64,000 nucleotides of DNA, taken from contig JAKZAN010000002.1 of the NCBI GenBank assembly GCA_023053545.1, forward strand, positions 2,092,375 through 2,156,374. The letters run 5' to 3'. Position numbers and translations under genes: made by a program. Origin of the DNA: Lepidurus packardi (Eukaryota > Arthropoda > Branchiopoda > Notostraca > Triopsidae). Every line of letters starts with the position of its first letter. Positions within the stretch are counted from its first letter, which is position 1. Positions 47,600-59,900 of this stretch are shown here, in pieces. The notes under the pieces are model-generated. The model saw only the letters and a list, made by a program, of their open reading frames with translations. It searched no databases and was not told the origin of the DNA.

Positions 47600-50318
47600 A
47601 TGCTCACCTGCAGGAAAACAAAGTAATGCCATTTAGGTCTCAATTACGAAGGTAAAACATTCATTGTTAGGCATAGGCTATGGCAAGATGCTAAGAAACG
47701 AGGAAGACGGAAACTTATTCGCCAAAAACGCGCCCAAGCACGAGATGCAGATCTTCAAAAAGGTTCTAAAACGAATAAAATGCAGCGAAATGAGCCATAC
47801 TTATTGTACTTTAGAGCAAGAAGAACAAGAGAAGTCGGCAAGTTACCAAACTTGGCGAGCTGAACAGGAGCGATTCGAGCAACTAGCAATGGAAGAAGCT
47901 GAAAAAGAATCAGAACGACAACATGTTTTATGGTTGGAAAGAGAAGCCTCAGCTCAAGAGCAATGGAAACAAGGCCAGGCTCGTCGGGAAAAGGCAAAGA
48001 AAGACCGCGAAGCGCAAGAAGTAACCTTAGGCATAAGCAAAACTCACTAGAATTATGTTATTGATGCACTTGTGTCATTTTGTAGCAATTAATTCGCGAG
48101 GAATGGGAAGCACGAGAGCGAAAGGAACGCGAAGAACGAGAAGTAAAAGAGAAATTGGCTGCTGACAAGAAACAAGAGCAGGTTGGCTGGCTGACGATCT
48201 CAATTCGTATCCTCTGCATTACACTCCTTATGATTTTTGAATTACTTAAAAACTTCCAAATTGAGTTGTTTCCTTAACATCTTATTTAGCGTTAACCTTT
48301 ACCGCGTTTTAGGAAAATTGGCTTCAGCAGTTGCAAGACTTTGTCAGTAATGTAAGCTTTATGACAATTCAAACCAGATGTACCTTAATTAACACGAACA
48401 GCTGAACGTTCATCTGATCATTATACAGGCGGACGACCAAATGGAACGTAGGTTAACTACTCCTGCGCGAGTACCGGCAAATGGTGAAGTTTGTGGATTT
48501 TTTGCTAAAATTGGCGTTTGTCGATTTGGAGATTTTTGCTCCCGGTAAAGAATTCAATATTCGTTTTAAAAACAGTGCGATTCAGTCAGATTTTAAAAAT
48601 TAATGTTCTTAGGATTCATAATAAGCCCAGTGCCACTACAACGCTACTGATCAAAGGCTTTTTCCACTATTTGAACCTTCGATCCATGCGAGATGAACAC
48701 GACACTGACATGAATCTAGAATTCGAAGAATCTGAAGTTTATCTACGCTACTTGTATTACATTTGGAAGTGTAATTGCTTAAAATAGGGGAACTAAACAT
48801 TTTTTGATATTCTAGGGAGTTCAGCGGAGATGTACTTCCCGAGTTCCAGAAATACGGACAAGTTGTACAGTTTAAAGTTTGCTGTAACATGGAATCGCAT
48901 CTAAGAGGCAATGTTTACGTGCAATTTGCCACGTTACGGCAAGCAGTTCATGCATTTACAGTCTTCAATGGACGTTGGTACAGCGGGAGGCAGCTATCGG
49001 TTGAATTCGTTACAGTGCCATCCTGGAAGTCCGCAATTTGTGGTACAGTTTTGTGCTCCCTAAGCGCAGTACTTCTACTTCACTTCGTGGCCGTTAAATG
49101 TCGCTACTTCAGCGCTTTCTATGCTTCGCTCTCCTTTCAGACTCAATTTCAGTTTCTGCTTTCTTATAAGAGAAAAATTACTTATATAGTTTTAGATCTA
49201 TACTAAAAATGTATATAATGTAAAGAATGTTTAAGAATTTGTAATATTGGTACGATCAATGGTGCCCAATAATTTGTCATATTTCTCACAAGTTCACCGT
49301 AGTAAAGGCGCATTGAAAAGCCAGTAATTCTCACCTAAGGGTAATAATAATGTATTCCAACAGCTGTTGGCTAGAATGTTCCTAGTTCATTCAGGAAGCA
49401 AGAGTAATGTGGAAGGCGTCCAAGAGGCAAAAAATTAAGCTTGTATCTTATTGCCGACTCGGCAGATATTCATAATTCAAGTAGTTTTAGTTGTTTGGGG
49501 GCGGAAGTTTGGATTTTCCGGCCTTTTAGTCTTCCACGGCTTATCCAATTTGGGATCCGTGTATATTTCTTGGGATTTATAGTCACATTCTTGTGCCTGC
49601 AAAATCGGCGGTCGTAAACCTTAACGCTAACTTATGGTTGCTTATAGGTCTTTTTAGTCGAGGCCGGTGTCCCAAAGGCCAGAGCTGCAATTTTTTGCAC
49701 GTGTTTCGTCATCCGGGCAACGCATTCGGGGAGGCGGACCGAGATTGGCCCCTTTCGAGGACGACGACAACAGCAACGATGGTAGACGTGGTACCAGGAC
49801 AACAGCAACGCCACCGCAGCCATCACGCTCGATCATCCCGTTTCTCTTCGCGTTCGCGTTCACCGTCGTGCTCACGGAACCGAGAAAGAGCAGAGGATCA
49901 GTCGAGGAATCGATCGAAGGAGACGAAAGCGACGACGAGGACGCCAACGCCAAACCGTGAAGCCAACAGGAAGAAGCGGTCTAGGTCCAAATCCAGGTCG
50001 AAGGAGACAACAACTCGAGAATGGCGCTGGTCGGAATCACCGGAACCAGTTCCTCCCCTCTTTGCCGATTCTGCAGCCTCGTCATCCTCGTCTCGGCTCT
50101 CGGGCGAAGAAAGTGCCACGCCAAAAGAAGCCATTTGTCATTCTCATCGCACCCCATCTACACATGCCAGGAAAGAAGCTCAAGATAAGCACCGTCACCG
50201 TCGTCATTCCCAAAAATCAAAAAAGAAGTCGAGCAAGTCGAAGAAGCACAAGCTCAAACACAAGTCGAAAAAGTCGCACGCAGACGAAAAAGCCTTGTTA
50301 GATCATTTGGGTTCTTAA
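47600..50318 (+). CDS. ZRSR2: ZRSR2-like U2AF35-related splicing factor
   Basis: U2AF small-subunit-related protein that recognises 3' splice sites, mainly in U12-type introns. Nine exons: 47600-47622 (tentative), 47677-47762, 47815-48020, 48086-48181, 48313-48351, 48429-48544, 48613-48768, 48816-49042 and 49648-50318; about 539 residues. The N-terminal third is a Glu/Arg coiled coil, as in ZRSR2. Zinc finger 1 (C-x8-C-x5-C-x3-H, VCGFFAKIGVCRFGDFC) is followed by the UHM/RRM with ESHLRGNVYVQF and FNGRWYSGRQL. Zinc finger 2 is ICGLFSRGRCPKGQSCNFLH (C-x7-C-x5-C-x3-H). A long RS domain with Lys/Ser runs ends at GS-stop. Several introns are only 52-90 bp. The start is uncertain: ATG 47600 with a 54-bp intron fits best; ATG 47626 would need an intron of 40 bp or less. 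Acceptors at 47670 and 47676 are both in frame. Confidence 0.9.
49043..49647 (+). other. ZRSR-like gene, last intron
   Basis: A 605-bp intron, much longer than the gene's other introns, between the RRM and zinc finger 2. A first-look reading would extend the exon to 49206, but that removes zinc finger 2 and the RS domain. Retained-intron forms would be truncated. Confidence 0.6.
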
Positions 50319-51791
50319 TAAGTCGTTTCGTAAACCGTTTTTTGCTTATTTTATTTTTATTTTATTCCATTATTGCTATTATTTTTATTATTTTCGTGGG
50401 GGTCGTATTACTTTTGGGCAATGTCGCAACCCTCATATTGGTTCCAAACTTGTTGTTAAAAACTTTTAGGAAATTCATAGCAGCTTGATGCACCTAAATG
50501 CTTCATCATAGGCCAATTTGAGGAGGAAATGAAGCAATATACTTACGTTTTTCGCGGCTTTCCGCCTTTTTATTTTTACCCTGCAAGGAAGCATGATATG
50601 GTGCTTGTGCATGCACTTGACTGGACTGGACTATGATGGGTTATAGGCGAGCCGCATAGTTCAGTTACACAAAAAGGAAAGTTTGAGTGTTCTGAGAAAA
50701 CAAAAATCCGAGAAGAAAAACAGAAGCTTTTATCTTAGGAACAAGTTTTCCTAAAAGACAAAGCCTTGCAATTGATTTACGACTAACTGGCTTTTCGCTG
50801 GAGAAGCGCTGCCGGAACTTAAGGCAAGTAAAGCTCTCCCAAAAAACAAGCAAAACGAGGAATAAGAACAAAAATTTACAATATATTCCAAGCTAGAGTC
50901 GACTTTAAGGGGTAAACTGTATAAGAAAACTGGAAGGGAAAGAAGAAATCTTTGTAAAGAATCCTTAGCAAGAAAATTGTACAGGGAACTTAAAAGGAGT
51001 TGTCTTATGGAAAAAAGCTTCGAATCGGAGAGGTAGAAAAAGCCTGAGGTTCAGAGTTGAGATTTGCAAGACTGGCAAAGGATAAGAATAATGCTGCTCC
51101 CCCCTTTGGCTCTACCAGCGGCTTCCGCTTTGCCGAATTGAACCCAGCGGCCCAGCGAAGGTAGACTGACGACCACTACAAAGCCAAAACTCCCTGACGC
51201 CGGAGTTGGGATCATGATTGGGGACGAAATCACACAAGGTTGTTTTCCTTACAACTTGATGACTCCACAAATTTGTAATTGCGTTCACTTCTTTATTCTC
51301 CTTTCTTCTTTTTTCTCCTGCTACTCGCCGCCATTTTGTTTTCTTCAAAACCCAAGAAACTCGGAACCAAGCCGTAAACCTTAATTGCCCAAAGTTAAGA
51401 GGCGATTGAGTCCGAAACGCTAAACGTCTCGGAAATAGAACCCGCTGCAGGCTAAATTTATAGGCAATTATAACCCTCAGTTCAAGAGTATGACTTAATT
51501 TTTCCTGTCAAGCTTTTCCCCTGCTTCCGGTTGCCAAGTTTCCATGACCTGCGGCTTCGGGTACCTTCGATAATACTATAATCGAGCCAAGCTAAGTTGA
51601 GCTTGGGTGCTTGGAGTAATAGCGCGTTCCACTTGCTGTACTGAGTTTTGGTTCGTGCAAGCTGAATTTTGTTTCCCAGTGAAACGCACACGGAGAACTG
51701 AGTGCAGTTGTTGTTTATACCGTTTCAAGCATGCAAAGCGTCTAACTTTTGTTGTAAAGGATTTGTTAGAAAGGAAACCGGACAAATTGCC
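50319..51791. other. Intergenic after ZRSR-like gene
   Basis: Begins with the AT-rich ZRSR 3'UTR (repeated TTTTATT). No canonical AATAAA in the first 100 nt. The rest shows no recognisable gene, RNA or repeat. Confidence 0.4.
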
Positions 51792-52200
51792 ATGAGCGAT
51801 TTTTATGCACAGTATTCACTGATGGTAAGTGTTTTACTTAAGTTAGAAGTTCTTGAATTGTCTTCGACGTTTGTGTGTTTTTAGGACAATTACAGGTCGA
51901 ATAACTTACGAGGGAATGACTCGTAAGTCTCGGTTTAATTGAAGCAGATGAAGATAGGGCTCCTCCTTCTACCAACGGAAAAGGGGAATGGAGTGATTCC
52001 GAAACTAGGTTTGATAGTGATAAAATAATGTTCATTTAACAACATACCTCATCGTCCGAATACAAGTGTACCACAGACACACTATTATTTATTTCCGGGT
52101 TTATTTATTTAGGGAACTTGCTTAAAGCAAGTAAAATAGCACATCGCTCCTCAAATTCATCGTCGCTGCTGGAGCTGTACGACTCATTATTTAATAAAAC
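51792..52200 (+). CDS. Possible short multi-exon gene, product unknown
   Basis: Weak candidate. An ATG at 51792 opens MSDFYAQYSLM, which ends at a strong donor (ATG|GTAAGT, 51825). A T-rich acceptor at 51884 leads to DNYRSNNLRGNDS and another strong donor (TC|GTAAGT at 51923). Downstream, DEDRAPPSTNGKGEWSDSE (51948 on) and NLLKASKIAHRSSNSSSLLE (52112 on) look protein-like, but the phases need either a 25-bp intron or exon skipping. AATAAA follows near 52194. One consistent model skips to 52010 and gives a peptide of about 33 residues. I recognise no family, and the exon chain is unresolved. Confidence 0.2.
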
Positions 52201-52270
52201 CACAAGCAGTAGCTTATGTCTGTCTGTTGCATTCATATTCGCGCCAAAACGAAACTGCCCTGAAACCGTA

Positions 52271-52450
52271 GCACTGACAAAAAAGTCAGTGCAGCAAAAG
52301 TTGCGTTGTTTTGCACTTCAGTGCAAAACAATGCACCATCCAGTGCGCATCCTGTCAGTTGAACACGCGATCCGTGCAGTTGCACTGGCACGGACATCCC
52401 AGTGAACGCGATAATATACACTAAGTGCAAAAAATATTGCACCAGTGCAG
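52271..52450. repeat. Cluster of four short hairpins built on GTGCA/CAGTGC
   Basis: Perfect inverted repeats follow one another: GCACTGAC/GTCAGTGC (52271-52292, 6-nt loop), TTTTGCAC/GTGCAAAA (52309-52328, 4-nt loop), TCCGTGC/GCACGGA (52371-52394) and GTGCAA/TTGCAC (52425-52442). The CAGTG or GTGCA core recurs more than ten times. No coding potential. Confidence 0.6.
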
Positions 52451-52859
52451 CAAGTGTAACACGCTATAAGTTGAGATGTTAATAGAGTTTCCGTTACTGC
52501 GAAAAAAATCAAGAAAATATCACAAAAGCAATGTATATTCTGGAACTAGAGTACCTTGAGTTCAATCCCATGAGGAGTAATACATACTAATACAGTAATA
52601 AAGTACAGTAATACAGTACTGTACATAATGAAGATGCTTGTGTTTTGGAATCCTAAGCTTATAACAAAGTTGTAAAACACAACTCGAGGAAATCTAAAAG
52701 AGAAATATACTTATTTTTTACCTCTCGCCGAGTTATAACTAAAGACTGTTACAATAGTTTTATTTTTGGTCCTTCTTGTTGTTAAACAACCTTTGTTTCT
52801 CCTCATGGCAGGGCTTGTACGATGCCACCCCATATTAAAGCTACTGACGCTTACCCTAT

Positions 52860-53080
52860 GTCACCTAAGGTTACGCCGGACTCGTGGCGTTAGTCCGGCA
52901 TGTATTAGTAATGAGCAAGGACTCAAGAATGAATAATAGACATAAAGCAATCCGGATGCTTGCGCCTAACTGTAACTCGCTTCACTCCGTCCTTTACATT
53001 TAATTGTTGAGAAAGTGCAATCAAGCCGGGTAACGCTACGAGTCCTGCCTAATACAGGTTGGTTGTCCGTGTTACCTTTC
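52860..53080. repeat. Foldback family B, copy 4 (both arms)
   Basis: Left arm GGTTACGCCGGACTCGTGGC, right arm GGGTAACGCTACGAGTCCTG ending GTCCGTGTTACC, inverted relative to one another. The spacer of about 100 bp includes GTTGAGAAAGTGC beside the right arm, as in other copies. Confidence 0.55.
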
Positions 53081-54693
53081 TATGGGACCTTAAAGTTGAT
53101 TACCTGATACTCTTACAGTCGTGTGCACCCTAGAAAGGGTACATCAGCTTATTTTATTGCGTTCAGACGTTCCTTGCATAAAAAAGAAAAAGTAGTGTCA
53201 GGTTTAGATCGAAAACTGGTTTCCAGTTGCCCATTATACCCTCTTCGCCTCCTCGCCCCTATTGATCTTGTTTGCCATGTTTGCCTAGGCAAAAAGGAGC
53301 TGACTAGAGGGCAAATGGATTGTTAAGTACCTTTAGCGCGAAGCCCTTTTCGCTACTAGTTATAAAGATTTCCGTTACGGTGATATGTTAACATGCATCG
53401 CTGTGCCTTCTTCACATCATGACGACCAGTTAAGAAAAAAATCCTGGCTACGCTGACGTCACAGAATACGGCGTGGAGTACCTTGAAATGTTTTTTTTTA
53501 TTGTACACTGCACTGTCAACAACATTCATGGCTCTATCATTGGGATGTGCCCCCTTTTTCTGCTTGCTCTTTTGTTTTTGGAAAATTCAAATTTCTTGCG
53601 CACTTTCTTATAATCAGTTGTGTAAATAACCCTATATTATTTACAACCGTCAGAATCAGATAGGGCAAATTAGAAACAGGGCGGGACGATCGCAAAAAAG
53701 GAAAAGGGTTGGGAGGGTCGGGTCAATATTACAAAAATGGGATTATTGGTGCAAACCCCCAAAAATGGAGGCAAATAATCTGCGACAGTCAAAACAATAA
53801 GCCCCATCAGAACTCATAACTGTGAGAGCGAAGTACCAACGCAAGTGGCTCTTCAATTCTCAAACGTGGGTGATTCCATGAAAGTCGGGGGCAAAAAAAA
53901 ATTTCAACTGAATCAACGTGTAAACCAAACTCAAGAAAAAAAAGAAAGAAAAGTGTTCTGAACAGTATTTTTTTCTTAAACGAAGGCTTCAGTCTTTATT
54001 GTTATATAGTTCATTCCCCAAGTCCCCTTTTTGTCCCTTGACGGAAACCCTAGAACCCACCACGGACCCTACAACGCCTTAGGGATACAGTGTAATGAGA
54101 GTCTTGGGCGCTAGAGGGCAGTAAACTTGGGGCAGTAAAAACGGACAATTTTCAAGCTTGGCGGTAACAACTGGGACAGAGAGACGCACAACCGTTTTCT
54201 TTTTGACGGGGAGCAGAGAGAGAGGGAGAGCCATCTTTTTTTTTTATTCTTCTTATTATTTTCAGCGGCTAAAGGTAAAAGGGGGAAGGGTTTTTACAGA
54301 TGGTACAGAACTTCGTTGTATCTTTCAACCTTCTTGCATGACCAACCGTTACCCATAGTAGTTCCCCTCGCCATAATACTACTCAGCATATTTACTTTGT
54401 GCTGCTAAAAAGGTAAGGGGGAAACTACTGGTCTGCCAATAATGTGGTGAGAACTGAAGGGGTAAATAAAAGTAAGCAGAATAAAATAGAACAAAATGGG
54501 GGACAAGGGAACTAAAGAAACCAGAAAGGCCTTGGAAAAAAATAAAAAGGAAATAATGGAGATCAGAGTCCAGCACCGGGAGGGATTTTTAGTGGTGGCT
54601 TGGGGACAACCTAAGGAGAATAACCACAGACTGGCCCATTTCTTTGAGGCAGGCGCTCGGCTAGGGGTTACTGGACGTTGCGGCTCGTAATTT

Positions 54694-54709
54694 GGGGGGG
54701 GGGGGGGGG
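54694..54709 (+). repeat. 16-G homopolymer
   Basis: Uninterrupted G run in intergenic DNA, preceded by AATTT and followed by TGCAC. Same remarks as the run at 28131. Confidence 0.9.
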
Positions 54710-56971
54710 TGCACTTCGGAGGCTTGCTATGAAGGTCGACTAGTTTTGCTTCGCAAGACGAAATTAAAACCCATAGTGACAGACACAAGGGTAAAGCTAG
54801 TTGATTATTCCCCGTAACCCCCAAATCTGCGAGCCACGAAGTAACTCGATGGGGTTGACAAGGGTGCGCAAAGGAAGTGGGTGGAGGGGCAAGGGTAGAC
54901 TGGGTTTGGTGGGTGAATAGAAAGGACTTCTTCATTCTGGCAGAAGGGAAGCCAAACATAATCACGGCTGCGGGCTTGCTACTCACATAGACTTTTATCG
55001 AGCAATTGTGGTAGCCTATCAAAATTGTTGTACCATGTTTTTCTGTCCCTTTTCTAATACTGTCAAGCGGATTTTGGAAGCTTTTCTAAACCCCTTGCCC
55101 CAGAAAATAAAAAATCCCTTTCCTGCACCACTGGATCCATATGGCTTTGGCATGAAAGAGTTAAAGGTGTCCTTCATACCACTCGAGTCCCCTGTTTTCA
55201 AGGGTTTTACGGGGTCTGGAGAAATAGGCCGGTTTTCTATTTGCCACCAGGGGGCAAGGGTACAAGAAGGGTGTGTTTTTAGAGAGTTGCAGAGTGGGGG
55301 GCTGGGGGGAGACGGTGAGATGAGTTTATCGTGAGTTGCACAGCACGCAATGGGCTGGCCATCCAATTCCAAGCCTGACTAAATCCTGCTATTGATTTGG
55401 TGGAAGAGATAACCCTAGTTTGCATAAAGCCAGTTTCCCTGCCTCTTCCCACACTCTCTCTCTCTCTTCACCTCTTTTGCCTCTCCTTTAAGTACGGTTA
55501 AAAGACGACCAGGCAGCGCGAGCTAAGGAGCGACGAAACGAACGCAAAAAAATGCGGTTTGTCGGTGGGGGTGAAGGGTGGAAGGGTGAGCTGAGCGGAA
55601 AGAGTGAACGGCAAAAACTTTGTGCAGCTGAGGTGGGGAAAGATTTCCAAGACAAAAGCGTCTCTTTCTACTTTTGGAGGATTATCTTAGAGAAAGTATG
55701 GCTGAAGGTGCATAGCGCCTCGAATCTTTGGCACGGTTCTCTGCTTTGGCACGGGAGGTGCATGAAAAAGAAGGAACATTTTTCTTTCCTTCTTTCTTTT
55801 TCTTCAACTTCACTTGAGACTTTTGAGAATTATTCGTGTGTGCATGTAAATATATGAATGTGCGTGGAGAGTTTTCAGGGGCGTTTTAAGGATGGCCTTT
55901 CTTTCGTGAGAAGCAAAATGGAACAAGTCGTCGGACTGGAAGAATGACTATGCGGCCAGGAAAAGATTATTACTGAAAAGAAAGGTTTCTATGCTTTTGT
56001 AAGAAAAACGATACCCTCCAGCCTCTCACCACTGCATTTTTTCTCAACTTTCCCCAAATCCAGTTCATTAACCACTGTAGGAACTCCTCGGGAGGTCAAA
56101 AAAATTATCATTGTCATCATCACGAAGAAATATGAGATAGGGAAGAATCAAATCTTCCAAACTTAGTTTAAAATGCTTTTTTGTTTTTTTTTAAGATTTG
56201 GATTTCTTTTTGTTTTCGTTAAGGATTTCAGTCGTGTGCGTTCGTTTGACTCGTATATGTGTATCGAGGTAAATTCACAAAACCAGCAACTGTTGGCTCT
56301 TATTGGCTTGTTAAGAAAGGGGCGGGACTAATTGGACTTGACATCTGAACGGTAGAAACAGAAGGAAGGGAAGGGGGTTCTATTTTTTTTTTTTTTAAGG
56401 AATTGTTGATTTGTCTGGTCTCCAAAGAAAACTTATTCAAGAAAAAATAAAAACAGATGAAAATAAAAATAACATAAAAACTGATGGGGTTGAAAGAGGC
56501 AGCGGAAGAAAGTGGGGAATTGCTTTTAGGGTAAGGGGTGGGGCCATATTCGCCCATCAGGGGAAGTCATCATAATGCAAATATTCTGGGCCACTTTCTA
56601 TGACAAAAAGGGCCATCAATAATAACATCCTTTATATAAACCTAACGTCATCAATAAAGTCGATATATAACTACAATAGTAGCTAAAAATGTCATGTGTT
56701 TTCTTATTTTTTGTTTTGTTTTGTTAAGTGACTTTTCTTAATTCATTGTCTGTGTTTTTTTTTTCTACGCGGGAAGGTGACGCTGGTGTCCCATGAAAAT
56801 CCTAGATGGCGTTAGCAGTTGTTTTTTTTTAGGGGGGAAGGTGGGATTTTTTGGGAGACAGAATTGGCGAAGACTTTTGAAGGAGTTTCTTTTTGGAAAT
56901 ATTTGTTCGTCCTTTCGCGTAAAAGTAAAATTTGTTAAACTTGTGAATTATCAACTTTTTTTTCGCCCTAA

Positions 56972-59900
56972 CTAGGCCAACAAGTGAATGACTAAGAACA
57001 ACACGACGACTGGCGAAAGCACTCGGGTCCAATGAAGTCTAGTCGACGAAAAGGAAAACAACGGTTTTGGCGACGAGTTAGTCAGGGAATCACCAATAAC
57101 ACCAGCATCCCCGTCATCACCAAGAGGAGTTAATGTTATAGCAGTACTTAAAGTGTTATAATCGCCACCCCCAATGTTGTCTACTTCTACGCAATCCTCA
57201 TCATCACCACTACTACCACCACCACCCGAAGCACCGCCACCACCATTCTCTGCTTGCTCCGTGCCATCACTTTCCACGCTTGTGGTACCAGAGGATGAAG
57301 AGAAAGTGGAAGAAGAAGAAGCAGCTACCGCCGCCGCCGTCGCTGCTCCGGAAGACCCTGGAGTTTGGCTATAGTTATCCATCACGTGGCTCCCGTTGCC
57401 TCTAATGCAGGCAACGCGACCTCCACTACCGTTGGTAACCGGCTTAGGGAAATTCAGACTGCAGTAGCCTGGAGGAACGTCCGGCTCCAGGCCATAGTTC
57501 AAGGAACAGGGCCGGTAGCAAGTACTTTCGGACCCGTGTGCGGAATTCTCGGCTTGCAATTGGGTTTGGAGGACATCCGGATCTAAACATATCGAAAGCA
57601 AAAACAATAACAAAACATTATAGACAACTTTGGATCAATAAACACGGGAGAATCTCTGGAATTTTTCATTTTTAGAAATTGTATTTCAACAACGCACATG
57701 TAAACCCAGATGTTAAAACCCAGATGTATTGTAACGGAGTAAAGAAGAAATAAAGGGAACCAGAGTCCGCCCACGCTCACTTCGATTCTGGCTTTTTCGT
57801 TATTTTCTCTACAGTTCCTTGTCTAGTCTTTTTCATCACCTTCACACTTGTACCGGGACTCCCTCAATGGCATTGATTTTCTGGTGCTCAACGTCTAGAG
57901 GGCGGGTTCTTCGCTCTCAAACTCGAGCGTGGGCGGAGGGCGAAAACTGTGTTGAAAGTCGCGAGCCGAAGAAAAGCTTTTAGGGGGGCCTCTCTTTCAT
58001 GTGTTTGTATTGTATAAAGCTGGCTTTACACTGGCCTGTCGGTGTGTCGAAACACGCGACGGACGACAGACACCCACGGAAAAAAGCCTACTCTGTGATT
58101 GGCGGAACGGCTTCGGTCGCTTGTGTGCCGACGCCAAAAGTAGAGTAGCGCTCAACTCCGTCTGTCGTCAGTCTGTCTGACTGTTTCTGCCGGGTTTCCT
58201 GCTTTTTTTACGTGGGTGTCTTTCTTCTGTCGCGTGTTTCGACACGCCGACAGGCCAGTGTAAAGCCAGCTTAAGAGTTAGGGAAAGTAAACATGAGAGA
58301 TCCCTTACTGAAAAGCTGGCTGTCCCTCTCCCCTCTCTCCCCAAAGAGTTCTAAGGGTAAAAAAAGAGGGGAGGGGGCTAGTTTCCCTGGAGGCAAACAC
58401 CTGAAGCTTGCGTTGACAACCCTTACCTGTCCTGTATTTCACGCGAAATAAACCCAAGCTGGTTCATTATCACCCTATCCCCTCCTACTCTCCCCATCCC
58501 CCTTTTCAAGTCGACCTTCAGGTTTCCTCTGTAGGTCCCCGTCGTTCCTGTCTCATTTTTTTCCCCTTTGGAAACCTTATGAAAATGAAAACCCCTCCAG
58601 GGTGGGTAGGAGAGAGATGGTAGAGGTACCCTAAGCAGCGCCTGCGGGTCTTAGCATCCTTTTGGATTGGGTATACACACATACCCTGGTCCTTGCTCTT
58701 TTTCTATCCCCCCTCCCCTAAAGTATTGATTCCGCCTCGTTTTTGTCCTTTCGACAAGCAAGAGAGCCAAAAGGAAGTTCGCTAACCTCTCCCTCCTCAA
58801 CTCGACCAAGCATAAAAGGGAAGGCAATGAGGAAAACAAAAGGAATGTTTCTGAATGAGAAGTTTGCCTCGACTTTTAACCCATGACCTAGTATTACCTA
58901 TATACCCTTTCCTGATTTTCTATAAGGAAAAACGGAAGAAAAAGAAAATCAATAAAGGTTCAATTATGTATATTAAAGCCAAGACAATGCTCGCGTGTTT
59001 TTTTTTATTGAAAGTTAGGAATCATCGGCCGGTAGTGAACAACTAGGTTCACCCCCTTTGGGGGTTAACCGGCCTTGACTTCGAACTTCCTCCCCTTCGG
59101 TGATTACGCTCATTCATAACGGAACATTTTTTAACGGTTAAGCTTTTAAACTTAGGTCATTCAGAGGCTTCTTGGAAGGGTTGGGAGGAAAACCTTTAAA
59201 TTTATCTGCTCTTTTATAGTTTATAAAAAAAAACTACCGCCCTATTTTAGATTCCACGATCCAAGGAAGTTTCCTTGAAAAAATGGGTAGATGTCACTTT
59301 ATGGCCACCGCAAAGGTGGGACTTTAATTATCTAATAAATTAGGAAATTTTTTAAATATCTCGACATTCTTTAAGATGATTATAAGAATCATACGCGTTC
59401 CTTTGGATGATACCAAATTCAACAATACATAGAAGTACTGACAGTACTAGAAGTACTGATGGAAATACAGAGAAGTACTGACGGGGCAGAAAATGGCTTT
59501 GCAGGAAACCGTCTGAGTGACCCCGGAGTTGTAACGTGAGTCCAGCTTGCCTCGCTGTGGCTAAACAATGAAAAATGAAAGACCGAGGTAAAAGCGCATT
59601 TTCTCTGGCCGGGTTATGTAGCGTTGCTTCAGCATGCCAACTAGCCGTTTTATTGCCCTGTCACTCTGGAAGAACACTGCTTGTTATTACCAAGTTCTCT
59701 CTTCTACGTTTTGTACGGTACCACCAAACACGAGTAACTGATTCCAAAAATTGCTTATAACATTACCTTGCGCAATATCGAACTTAAAACCTAGCTTTTT
59801 CTTTAAGTTTTTTCGTAAATTTAATATGTTTCTTTACTTTTTTCATTGTTGAGCAACTGCCAAGCTAGGCCAGATCCAGATTAACGCTACAAGTTCGGCT

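Larger units (their letters stand above)
52451..56971. other. Intergenic, ZRSR side to NALF-like 3' end
   Basis: About 4.5 kb. It holds one foldback element (52860-53080), a 16-G run (54694-54709) and several A or T runs. A 205-codon minus-strand open frame at 54405-55022 is partly made by the G run (poly-Pro) and has no recognisable domain. The NALF-like 3'UTR should occupy the right end on the minus strand. Confidence 0.4.

Noticed and set aside
49043..49206. Extension of the ZRSR RRM exon to a stop at 49206
   Set aside because: Would remove zinc finger 2; the GT at 49043 joins in phase to 49648 and restores GLFSRGRCPKGQSC.
54405..55022. 205-codon minus-strand open frame
   Set aside because: Part of it is a poly-Pro from the 16-G run; no conserved motif and no convincing promoter or splice sites.
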